From the NCBI GenBank assembly GCA_017437925.1, contig JAFRWQ010000247.1:1-9555 (forward strand): 9,555 nt of DNA, given 5' to 3'. Positions 1 to 7,329 of the stretch are shown piece after piece. The number at the start of each line of letters is the position of its first letter. Within the stretch, counting starts at the first letter, position 1. This DNA is from Bacillota bacterium. GTDB taxonomy: Bacteria; Bacillota_A; Clostridia; Peptostreptococcales; Anaerovoracaceae. The notes under the pieces are model-generated. The model ran no database searches, was not told where the DNA came from, and saw nothing but the letters and a program-made list of their open reading frames with translations. The position numbers and the translations under genes are program-made.

Positions 1-1054
<1,054 letters not shown>

Positions 1055-1055
<1 letters not shown>

Positions 1056-2227
1056 TGGATAAAGCGATATGTCCCGCAGCCGGCCTCTGCGGAGGCTGCT
1101 CATATCAGGGAGTTGCCTACGATGACCAGCTGAAGAACAAAGAGGGCGAGGTCCGGGGATATCTTAAAGCTGCGGTCATAGATCCCGGCATCTTAAGCGG
1201 CATCGAGCCCTGTCCCGTCCGCTTCGGCTACCGCAACAAGATGGAGTACAGCTTCGGCGACGAGTACAAGGGCGGAGAGCTGCGCCTCGGGATGCACAAA
1301 AAAGGCTCTTTCATGTCGGTCATCGACGCGTCCTCGTGCACGATAGTTCCCGAAGATTTCAACGTTCTCGTCAAGCGCACCCTGCAATTCTGCCTTGAGA
1401 AAGGATACGTTCAGTACAACAAGAAGCTGCACACCGGGCTCATGAGGAACCTGATCTTAAGAAGGGGAGTGAGGACAGGACAGCTCCTGGTCAACATAGT
1501 TACGAGCTCTTACGGCGAGTTTGACGAGCAGGGCTTCGTTGAGATGGTAAAAACGTCGCCCCTTAAGTCACAGGTCTGCGGCATACTCCACACCCTGAAC
1601 GACAAGCCCTCGGACGCTGTGAACGTAAACGGTCTTAAGGTCCTTTACGGAGACGACTTCTACACTGAAGAGGTGCTTGGCCTTAAGTTCAAAGTCGGAG
1701 CCTTCTCATTCTTTCAGACCAATGTGGAGGCCGCCGAAAGGCTCTACAAAGACGCTCTGGAACTCATACCCGGCATAGAAGGCAAGACAGTCTACGACCT
1801 TTACTGCGGGACAGGCACCATAAGCCAGGCCATGGCGCTCAAAGCCCGCAGGGTCTACGGGATAGAGATCGTTGAAGAAGCGGTGGAGGCCGCGAAGGCC
1901 AACGCAGCACTCAACGGTTTAAACAATTGCGTCTTCATCGCCGGCGACGTGCAGGACGCCCTGGACAGCCTCGAGGAAAGACCCGACGTGATAGTTGTCG
2001 ATCCCCCGAGAAGCGGAATCACTCCCAAGGCTCTCGCGAAGATATTGTCTTACGGGGTCCCGCAAATCCTCTATATCTCGTGCAATCCCAAGACATTGGC
2101 CGAGAACCTCAGAGCCGCAGCCCTCAGCGGCTACAGTCCGGTGAGCCTGACAGCCTACGATAATTTCCCCTTTACAAGACATACAGAATGCATTTGTCTG
2201 CTTGAGAACAACAAATCAACACTTTAA
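1055..2227 (+). CDS. TrmA/RlmD-family RNA (uracil-C5)-methyltransferase, 4Fe-4S type, no TRAM domain
   Basis: A 390-residue SAM-dependent enzyme that methylates C5 of a uridine in rRNA or tRNA. The N-terminus carries a cluster-type cysteine pattern: Cys6, Cys12, Cys15 (CPAAGLCGGC) and Cys95, as in the 4Fe-4S RlmD/RumA group. The usual N-terminal TRAM RNA-binding domain is absent, because the cysteine motif begins at residue 6. The catalytic half shows FFQTN (219-223), SAM motif YDLYCGTGTIS (247-257), DPPRSG (316-321), the nucleophile Cys343 in YISCNPKTL, and a C-terminal HTE with Glu378 as likely base. The start ATG overlaps the tgt stop (TGATG) and has no good Shine-Dalgarno sequence, so translation probably relies on coupling. 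The target uridine (23S U747/U1939-like or tRNA U54-like) cannot be assigned from sequence, so no gene symbol is given. Family assignment is secure. Confidence 0.93.
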
Positions 2228-2303
2228 AACATTTAAATTTCAAATGTATTAACATAAATATTTATACGTAAATGATCCTCATGATCATGAAAGGAAACAC
2301 GAT
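2228..2303 (+). promoter_or_regulatory. AT-rich intergenic region with palindromes, probable promoter of the aldo/keto reductase unit
   Basis: This 76-bp gap is far richer in A and T than its surroundings. It holds an inverted repeat ACATTT-(7 nt)-AAATGT (2229-2247), a perfect 12-bp palindrome ATAAATATTTAT (2254-2265) and a repeated ATGATC (2272-2277 and 2281-2286). A possible sigma-70-like pair is TTGAGA (2202-2207), 17 nt, then TAAAAC (2225-2230), and a TATACG element lies at 2263-2268. Neither match is strong. An AAAGGA ribosome binding site (2290-2295) sits 8 nt before the ATG at 2304. No convincing terminator for the upstream pair is present. Promoter location is inference from composition and position. 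Confidence 0.4.
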
Positions 2304-3320
2304 ATGGAATTCATCGAACTGGGCAAAAGCGGCATAAGAGTCTCCAAGCTGGCCCTGGGGACCTGGGGCCTGGGCGGAGGGGGAGTATGGTCCGACAGGG
2401 AATCCACCGTTGATGGCACAGTCAGGCTTCTCGAAGCCTGCAGGGATCACGGCGTCAATTACCTGGACACCGCTCCGGTCTACGGCATGGGAAGGAGCGA
2501 GGAACTGCTGGGCAAGGCTCTCAAGGGCAGAAGGGACGATTTCGTCGTTCAGAGCAAGTGCTCCCTCAACTGGAGACTCGAAGGCGGAAAGCTTCAGTAT
2601 GAAAGGGACGGCTACAGGGTCGACAGAGATACCAGGCCCGACGCCATCAGAAAGGATCTGGACGGGATCTTAAAGCGCATGGACCTTGATCATCTCGACT
2701 CTCTCATCGTCCACTACGTCTGCGACCTCTGGCCCGTAAGCGACACCGTGGACGTGCTTGAAGACCTGATAAAAGAGGGCAAGATACGCTGCTACGGCAT
2801 ATCCAACAGCCAGCCCGCAGATCTTTCAGCCTACTGCGAGGCTGCCGGCAATTCTTCAGCCAACGGCGGAGCTTCCCTGGTCCAGGAGTTCTTCAGCGTC
2901 CTCTCTCCCTTCCACGGCAGGGACTATTTCCCGGCCTGCGAAAAGTACGGAGCGTCTTTCCAGACCTACGGAGTGCTTGAAGAGGGCTTCCTCACCGGTC
3001 CCGAGTTCTTAAAGAAAGAGTTCAAAAAGACCGATATAAGGGCCAGGATCCCTTGGTACGGAGCCGACTACAAGGCGGCCCTCGCCGATGTATTCGAAAA
3101 ATGGTCTCCTCTTCTTGAAAAATACGAGTGCAGCTACTCGAATCTCGCCCAGGCCTGGGCTCTTAAGCAGTTTGGCAACATGAGCCTGCTGGTGGGCATG
3201 AGAAGGCCCGAAAGCGTTGAAAACAGCGCCAAAGCCTTTGACACAGCCCTGAGCGATGAGGACGCCGCCTTCATGGAAGACAGCGTAAAGCACATTCAGG
3301 TCGAAGTTCTGGACAAGTAA
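2304..3320 (+). CDS. Aldo/keto reductase family oxidoreductase
   Basis: A 338-residue cytosolic (beta/alpha)8-barrel NAD(P)H-dependent reductase acting on carbonyl compounds. Substrate is unknown. The N-terminus MEFIELGKSGIRVSKLALGTW is the standard opening of the family. The catalytic tetrad is complete: Asp55 and Tyr60 in YLDTAPVYGMGRSEELLG, Lys85 in VVQSKC, and His137 in SLIVHY. YGISNSQ (164-170) and the late LLVGMRRPESVENS (295-308) match the cofactor-binding end of the barrel. Length fits the bacterial Tas/YajO/AKR11-like subgroups. There is an insertion-like, charged stretch between the catalytic Lys and His (about 90-115). The ATG at 2304 is chosen because it follows an AAAGGA site and gives the canonical N-terminus. 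The next gene starts 12 bp after the stop, so the two are likely co-transcribed. Confidence 0.93.
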   Translation: MEFIELGKSGIRVSKLALGTWGLGGGGVWSDRESTVDGTVRLLEACRDHGVNYLDTAPVYGMGRSEELLGKALKGRRDDFVVQSKCSLNWRLEGGKLQYERDGYRVDRDTRPDAIRKDLDGILKRMDLDHLDSLIVHYVCDLWPVSDTVDVLEDLIKEGKIRCYGISNSQPADLSAYCEAAGNSSANGGASLVQEFFSVLSPFHGRDYFPACEKYGASFQTYGVLEEGFLTGPEFLKKEFKKTDIRARIPWYGADYKAALADVFEKWSPLLEKYECSYSNLAQAWALKQFGNMSLLVGMRRPESVENSAKAFDTALSDEDAAFMEDSVKHIQVEVLDK

Positions 3321-3327
3321 AGGAGGT
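3319..3327 (+). promoter_or_regulatory. Very strong Shine-Dalgarno site of the M55 peptidase gene
   Basis: AAAGGAGGT begins inside the TAA stop codon of the aldo/keto reductase and lies 5 nt before the ATG at 3333. It is a full-length match to the anti-Shine-Dalgarno end of 16S rRNA. This fixes the start of the peptidase and suggests it is translated strongly and independently of the upstream gene. Confidence 0.85.
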
Positions 3328-3332
3328 CCGAA

Positions 3333-4133
3333 ATGAGAGTATTTATAAGCGCGGATATCGAAGGCATAGCGACCACAGCGGTCTGGGACCAGACCAGGCA
3401 GCAGGGAGGCTATGATTACGAAGCGGCGAGGAGGCAGATGAGCCTTGAGGTCGCTGCGGCCTGCGAAGGAGCCCTGGAAGCCGGAGCCGACTATGTGAGA
3501 GTCAAGGACTCCCACGGCCCCATGACCAATATAATCCCCGAGCTTCTGCCCAAAGAGGTCGAGCTCAGCAGATCCAAGAACGGGTCCCCTTACGGCATGG
3601 TCGCCGGAGTCGAGGAAGGCTTTGACGCCGCCATGTACGTGGGCTGGCATGCCGCGGCAGGCAGGGACGGCAATCCTCTTTCCCACACTCACAACACCAG
3701 GACCGTATATATCAAGCTCAACGGCGAGAAGATGTCCGAGTTCATGCTCCATTCCTGGGCCTGTGCCGGCGTCGGCTGCCCCTCGGTGCTGCTTACCGGA
3801 GATCAGATGCTCTGCGACGACAGCAGACACCTGCACCCCATGCTCATCACCGTTCCCGTTAAGAGGGGATACGGCGGGCTCGTCACATGCATACATCCCC
3901 AGCTGGCCTGCGAGCGCATAAAGCAGGCCGCATACGACGCTCTTAAGCAGCCCCTGGATAAGGCGCTCTGCGTCCTTCCAGATCATTACGACCTGGAGAT
4001 ATGCTTTAAGGAACACGTCCAGGCTACCAAGTCGAGCTTCTTTCCCGGATTTTCCAAGAAGGATGACAATACCATAATTATGTCAACTGATAAGCTTTGG
4101 GATGTTCTGGTCGCTCTTGCCTGGGTGCTCTAG
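3333..4133 (+). CDS. M55 family zinc D-aminopeptidase (DppA-like)
   Basis: A 266-residue cytosolic metallopeptidase of the family defined by Bacillus subtilis DppA (274 aa), which releases N-terminal D-amino acids from short peptides and forms a decameric ring. Expected metal ligands are in place: Asp8 and Glu10 in SADIEG, His61 in KDSHG, His106 in GWHA, and Glu136 in KMSEFMLHSW. A SHTH motif (117-120) matches the position of the catalytic His of DppA. GDQMLCDDSR (156-165) and IIMSTDKLWDVLVAL near the C-terminus are also family-like. No signal peptide is seen. In Bacillus dppA sits in a dipeptide transporter operon. Here no transporter is adjacent, so the actual substrate (D-amino acid peptides from peptidoglycan turnover or diet) is unknown. 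It sits between an aldo/keto reductase and an acetyltransferase in a tight run. Confidence 0.93.
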   Translation: MRVFISADIEGIATTAVWDQTRQQGGYDYEAARRQMSLEVAAACEGALEAGADYVRVKDSHGPMTNIIPELLPKEVELSRSKNGSPYGMVAGVEEGFDAAMYVGWHAAAGRDGNPLSHTHNTRTVYIKLNGEKMSEFMLHSWACAGVGCPSVLLTGDQMLCDDSRHLHPMLITVPVKRGYGGLVTCIHPQLACERIKQAAYDALKQPLDKALCVLPDHYDLEICFKEHVQATKSSFFPGFSKKDDNTIIMSTDKLWDVLVALAWVL

Positions 4134-4134
4134 C

Positions 4135-4704
4135 ATGAGAGACTATTTCATGACCAGCGAGAGGCTGGGCTTTTCGGTCTGGACAGAGGATGACGAGGAA
4201 CTGGCAAAGGAGCTTTGGGGCGATCCAGAGGTCACCAGATATATCTCCGCAAACGGCGTCTTCAGCCCTCAGCAGATAAAGGACAGGCTTGCATTGGAGA
4301 TAGATAACCAAAAGCGTTTCGGCATGCAGTACTGGCCCATTTTTGAGCTCGAAAGCGGCCTCTTCGCCGGAGTCTGCGGTCTTCGTCCCCACAAGCCTTC
4401 TATCAACATGGAGCTGGAGATCGGCTGCCATCTGAGACCCGGGTTCTGGGGCAAAGGTCTTGCGGTAGAAGCTTCAAACAGAGTTATCGAATACGCTTTC
4501 GAAGAGTTCAAAGCGAGGAGCGTGTTCGCAGGTCACAATCCCGATAATCTGAGATCGGCCGAAGTTGCGAAAAAACTGGGACTCAATTACATCGGAACTG
4601 AGTATTATCCTCCGACAGGCCTCATGCATCCGTCATACAGGCTGAGCAGGAAAGAGTATCTCGCCCGGCTCGCCGAAAAAGAAGCTCCCACAGAAGAAAA
4701 GTAA
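4135..4704 (+). CDS. GNAT acetyltransferase, RimJ/RimL type
   Basis: About 189 residues from the ATG at 4135, which lies one base after the peptidase stop (TAG-C-ATG). The fold is the Acetyltransf_3 branch of GNAT enzymes: an RLGFSVWTEDDEELAKELWGDPEVTRYI-like N-terminus in two overlapping segments (4165-4245), a middle strand ELEIGCHLRP, the acetyl-CoA pyrophosphate loop RPGFWGKGLAVEA (about 4435-4473), and the NPDNLRSAEVAKKLGL helix (about 4540-4587). Relatives acetylate ribosomal protein N-termini, antibiotics or small amines. The acceptor here is unknown. An in-frame ATG at 4102 would extend the protein by 11 residues into the peptidase gene but adds nothing family-like. ATG 4150 is another candidate, with GAGAG upstream. 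The close spacing implies translational coupling with the peptidase. The C-terminus is charged (KEAPTEEK). Confidence 0.9.
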   Translation: MRDYFMTSERLGFSVWTEDDEELAKELWGDPEVTRYISANGVFSPQQIKDRLALEIDNQKRFGMQYWPIFELESGLFAGVCGLRPHKPSINMELEIGCHLRPGFWGKGLAVEASNRVIEYAFEEFKARSVFAGHNPDNLRSAEVAKKLGLNYIGTEYYPPTGLMHPSYRLSRKEYLARLAEKEAPTEEK

Positions 4705-4754
4705 CCACACAGATCCACATACGTTCTCACAACAAGCGGCAGAAAGGAAAGACC

Positions 4755-5576
4755 ATGACCGAACAGGAAAAAAAGGAACGCATACTGAAGAGCAGAGAGC
4801 TCATCCACTGGCACAAGGAACCCTTCGACTCCGACCAGAAGCTCCAGCTGCCCCAGCCGCCCCTCGTCAAAGCTCCCATGACAGAAAACATCATCAAGCT
4901 GCCCATGAATTTCGGCGATCTTAAGATGGAAAGCGATTTCGTAAAGATCATCGCCGGCAGAAGAAGCCAGAGAGTCTATACCGGGGAGCAGATCAGCCTC
5001 CTGGCCTTCTCATTCATGCTCTGGGCCCAGCAGGGCATCAAGGGCTTGAGAGGAAAAAGCTACGCGACCCTGCGCCCCGTACCCAGCGCCGGAGCCCGCC
5101 ATCCCTTCGAGGTCTATCCACTGGTGCTCAACGTTGAAGGCCTTAAGCCCGGCTTCTATCACTATCTGCCCATGGACAACTCCATCGAGCTGCTTTGCGA
5201 GGCGGATCCCGCAGACGAAGCCTTCATGGCAAAGATCAAATCCAGCGTAAGGAACCAGGCCTTCGCCCTCAAGGCCAGCGTGATCTTTTACTACAGCATC
5301 ATCCAGTACAGGGGAGAATGGCGCTACGGCTTCAATTCCCATCGCGTGATGATGATGGACGCCGGCCACGTGACCCAGAACCTCTACCTCTGCTGCAGCG
5401 CTATGGGCCTGGGCGGCTGCGCCATCGGAGCCCTCGACACCGAGCTCTGCGACAGCCTCATTGGTCTTGACGGAGAGGACGAGTTCTGCTTCTACTGCAT
5501 GCCGGTAGGCACTGTCTCCTCCGAGAACGAAGACGCGGAGCAGGGCTTCTATGCCTGGCTCAACGAGAAGAAATAA
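4755..5576 (+). CDS. SagB/ThcOx-type nitroreductase-fold FMN oxidoreductase
   Basis: A 273-residue cytosolic flavoprotein of the nitroreductase superfamily, closest in pattern to the SagB/ThcOx group, which includes azoline oxidases of peptide natural products and many stand-alone enzymes of unknown substrate. Visible signatures are the FMN-phosphate motif RRSQRVYTG (69-77), the helix LLAFSFMLWAQQG (82-94), the hallmark RPVPSAGARHPFEVY (107-121), GFYHY (133-137), GFNSHRVMMMDAGHVTQNLYL split over 192-212, GLGGCAIGALD (218-228) and MPVGT (249-253). The N-terminal 55 residues are polar and family-variable. An AAAGGA ribosome binding site (4743-4748) supports the ATG at 4755. The 50-bp gap upstream shows no clear promoter, so it probably shares the transcript of the preceding genes, which ends at the terminator at 5599-5630. 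No YcaO, SagC/SagD or precursor peptide gene is nearby. Confidence 0.92.
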   Translation: MTEQEKKERILKSRELIHWHKEPFDSDQKLQLPQPPLVKAPMTENIIKLPMNFGDLKMESDFVKIIAGRRSQRVYTGEQISLLAFSFMLWAQQGIKGLRGKSYATLRPVPSAGARHPFEVYPLVLNVEGLKPGFYHYLPMDNSIELLCEADPADEAFMAKIKSSVRNQAFALKASVIFYYSIIQYRGEWRYGFNSHRVMMMDAGHVTQNLYLCCSAMGLGGCAIGALDTELCDSLIGLDGEDEFCFYCMPVGTVSSENEDAEQGFYAWLNEKK

Positions 5577-5598
5577 ACACCCGACAGAGCAAAAACAC

Positions 5599-5630
5599 GG
5601 CAGGACGGTCACTTGACCTTCCTGCCTTTT
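5599..5630 (+). terminator. Composite Rho-independent terminator after the flavoenzyme gene
   Basis: GGCAGGA (5599-5605) pairs with TCCTGCC (5620-5626). After a single C/T mismatch the stem continues with GGTC (5607-5610) against GACC (5615-5618), closing a 4-nt ACTT loop. TTTT (5627-5630) follows at once, and an A-run (5591-5595) precedes the stem, so a weaker reverse-direction activity is possible. It lies 22 bp after the stop of the flavoenzyme and ends the 2304-5576 unit. Confidence 0.92.
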
Positions 5631-5656
5631 GTATCGAACGCAAACATTTATCTACA

Positions 5657-5675
5657 CCGCTTTTTCACAAAGCGG
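5657..5675 (+). promoter_or_regulatory. Leader hairpin / inverted repeat 1 of the exporter operon
   Basis: CCGCTTT (5657-5663) and AAAGCGG (5669-5675) form a perfect 7-bp stem with a 5-nt TTCAC loop. It lies between the upstream terminator and the adaptor start. No U-run directly follows, so it does not look like a second terminator. It could be an operator or an RNA leader element. Confidence 0.5.
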
Positions 5676-5692
5676 GTTTAAAATCGTTAAAA
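5664..5692 (+). promoter_or_regulatory. Tentative promoter of the exporter operon
   Basis: TTCACA (5664-5669, five of six to TTGACA) is followed after 17 nt by TTAAAA (5687-5692, only three of six to TATAAT). A promoter is required somewhere in 5631-5721 because a strong terminator lies upstream. This pair is the best spaced candidate but its -10 is poor. Both elements overlap the arms of the two inverted repeats, which would suit repression by a dimeric regulator. Confidence 0.3.
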
Positions 5693-5697
5693 ACGAT
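5683..5697 (+). promoter_or_regulatory. Leader inverted repeat 2, operator-like
   Basis: ATCGTT (5683-5688) and AACGAT (5692-5697) are perfect inverted halves around AAA. The 3' arm can alternatively pair with GTATCG (5631-5636) through CGATAC (5694-5699), so two mutually exclusive leader folds are possible. The short 15-bp dyad resembles an operator for a dimeric repressor. The regulator is not in this window. Confidence 0.45.
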
Positions 5698-5721
5698 ACT
5701 TTCCGACGAACGGAGCGACTT

Positions 5722-7326
5722 ATGTCAATTCTTAAGAAGATTTGGGAAAAACTTAAGAAAATAGGTTTCTTTAAGATCGTGCTCTTACTGTTGCTGATAG
5801 GAGCCGCCGTAGTCGGCTGGCGCATTTATAAAGCGGCCCAGGCGATAAAGGAGATGGCCCAGACCAGCATCTACACTCAGGCTGCTCCCGAAAGACGCGA
5901 CCTTGAGAAGATACTCACCGGCAGCGGGACCCTTCAGCCCGCCAACTCCTACAGCGTCATGACCCTTGTGGAGGGCGAGATCCTGAGCTGCAGCTTTGAA
6001 GAGGGCGACGTAGTGGAAAAGGACTCCGTCCTCTATAAGATCGACAGCTCGGACCTCTCGGGAAACCTTGAAAGGGCCCAGATCTCCCTCGATCAGACCA
6101 AAAGAAACGTCAGCGATGTTCAGAACGTCATATATGTCAAAGCCCAGACCGCGGGACAGCTGGTGAGCCTGGATGTGTCCGCGGGCGACTACGTGATGGC
6201 GGGACAGCAGATAGGCACGGTAACGGATACTTCAGTCATGACCCTTAAACTGCCGTTTGCCGGCGCCGACGCCAAGGGCTTTTACGTCGGTCAGGAAGCG
6301 CAGGTCATCATAGACGGAAGCTTTGAGACCTTAAGCGGCAAGATCACCCAGATATCCGGCGCTGACATAGCCGGAACCGGCGGAATGATGACGAGAAACG
6401 TCACCATAGAAGTTAAGAATCCGGGAGCCTTAAGTTCCTACATCCAGGCAAGCGCCGTCATCTCCGGAGCATCCTCCACCTCGGCAGCCTATCTCAGCCC
6501 TAAGTCCACCTCGGTCCTTACAGCCAAGACCTCGGGCGAGGTAAAGTCCGTCAGCGTCAAAGAGGGAAGCTACGTTAAAAAAGACCAGACCGTGGTCACT
6601 CTGGGCGGCAGCGACATAGACGAGAATATAAAAAGGGCAAAGGAGAGCCTGAGAAGCGCCGAGCTTTCGATGGAAGCGACCCGCGACCAGCTCGACAACT
6701 ACACCATACTTTCGCCCATAAGCGGGACCATAGTCGACAAGAGCGGCAAGACCGGCGACAAGGCGAGCGCAGGCAAGATACTCTGCACCATATACGACCT
6801 CAGCTACCTTGAGATGGTCCTCAATATCGACGAGCTGGACATAATGCAGATGCAGGTGGGACAGCAGGTAAAGATCACAGCCGACGCCATGGAAGGCATG
6901 GAATTCAGCGGCGTCGTTACCAAGGTCTCCGTCGCGGGGACCACCATGAGCGGCACCACCAGCTATCCCGTCACCATCAGGATAGACGAGACCGGAGGGC
7001 TCCTCCCCGGCATGAACGTTGACGCCAGCATAGTGGCAGGCAGCGTAAAGAACGCTCTCACCATACCCAACAGCGCCGTCGTCAGGGGCAATGTGGTGCT
7101 TGTAAGCATCGATTCCCCAAGCGCGGTCAACGCTCTTGAGGACATGAACGCTCCCGAGGGCTACGTATACGTGAAGGTAAAGACGGGCATATCCGACGAC
7201 GATCACGTCGAGATCCTGGAAGGCCTTCAGGAAGGCGATACGATCTCCTACATCGAGCAGGCTGCGGCCGGCAATTCGTGGATGAACATGTTCGGCGGCA
7301 TGGGCGGAAACAGCGGGAGGCCCTGA
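5722..7326 (+). CDS. HlyD/MacA-type membrane-anchored adaptor with duplicated lipoyl-hairpin-barrel module
   Basis: A 534-residue periplasmic-adaptor-like (membrane fusion) protein of a MacAB/YknXYZ-type exporter. The ATG at 5722 is chosen because GGAG (5712-5715) lies 6 nt upstream and the protein then opens with a Lys-rich segment and one membrane anchor (about 15-33). The upstream in-frame TTG at 5629 lies in the terminator. Outside the membrane two similar modules follow. Module A has half-lipoyl 80-108 (VEGEILSCSFEEGDVV), a short helical hairpin 112-135, half-lipoyl 138-168 (AGQLVSLDVSAGDYV), and barrel 172-248. Module B repeats this with 265-296 (SGEVKSVSVKEGSYV), 299-327, 329-359 (SPISGTIVDKSGKTGD), and 362-438, then a membrane-proximal domain to about 512. 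The C-terminal tail is Gly/Met-rich (MNMFGGMGGN). Bacillus YknX is about 377 aa, so this one is markedly longer. The ATPase gene follows after 3 bp. Confidence 0.92.
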   Translation: MSILKKIWEKLKKIGFFKIVLLLLLIGAAVVGWRIYKAAQAIKEMAQTSIYTQAAPERRDLEKILTGSGTLQPANSYSVMTLVEGEILSCSFEEGDVVEKDSVLYKIDSSDLSGNLERAQISLDQTKRNVSDVQNVIYVKAQTAGQLVSLDVSAGDYVMAGQQIGTVTDTSVMTLKLPFAGADAKGFYVGQEAQVIIDGSFETLSGKITQISGADIAGTGGMMTRNVTIEVKNPGALSSYIQASAVISGASSTSAAYLSPKSTSVLTAKTSGEVKSVSVKEGSYVKKDQTVVTLGGSDIDENIKRAKESLRSAELSMEATRDQLDNYTILSPISGTIVDKSGKTGDKASAGKILCTIYDLSYLEMVLNIDELDIMQMQVGQQVKITADAMEGMEFSGVVTKVSVAGTTMSGTTSYPVTIRIDETGGLLPGMNVDASIVAGSVKNALTIPNSAVVRGNVVLVSIDSPSAVNALEDMNAPEGYVYVKVKTGISDDDHVEILEGLQEGDTISYIEQAAAGNSWMNMFGGMGGNSGRP

Positions 7327-7329
7327 TAA

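Noticed and set aside
2229..2247. ACATTT-N7-AAATGT as a terminator for the tgt/methyltransferase pair
   Set aside because: The stem is only six A/T-rich pairs and lacks a following U-run, so it is too weak for a Rho-independent terminator.
2272..2337. 21-codon upstream ORF (starts MILMIMKGN) overlapping the reductase start
   Set aside because: No ribosome binding site precedes the ATG at 2272, and the frame arises from the repeated ATGATC. No evidence that it is a leader peptide.
3009..4016. 335-codon open frame on the - strand
   Set aside because: It lies fully antisense to the 3' part of the aldo/keto reductase and the M55 peptidase, both of which have complete active-site motifs. No recognisable domain. 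Long antisense frames are a by-product of the GC-rich codon use here.
4102..4134. Extension of the acetyltransferase to an ATG at 4102
   Set aside because: It would overlap the peptidase gene by 32 bp and adds residues unlike GNAT N-termini. The ATG at 4135 directly follows the peptidase stop.
5613..5636. TTGACC (5613-5618) with TATCGA (5632) as a promoter
   Set aside because: The spacer is only 13 nt, and TTGACC is explained as part of the terminator stem-loop.
5629..5721. N-terminal extension of the adaptor to a TTG at 5629
   Set aside because: The TTG sits in the U-run of the terminator without a ribosome binding site. The ATG at 5722 has GGAG at good distance and starts the expected Lys-rich, membrane-anchor N-terminus.
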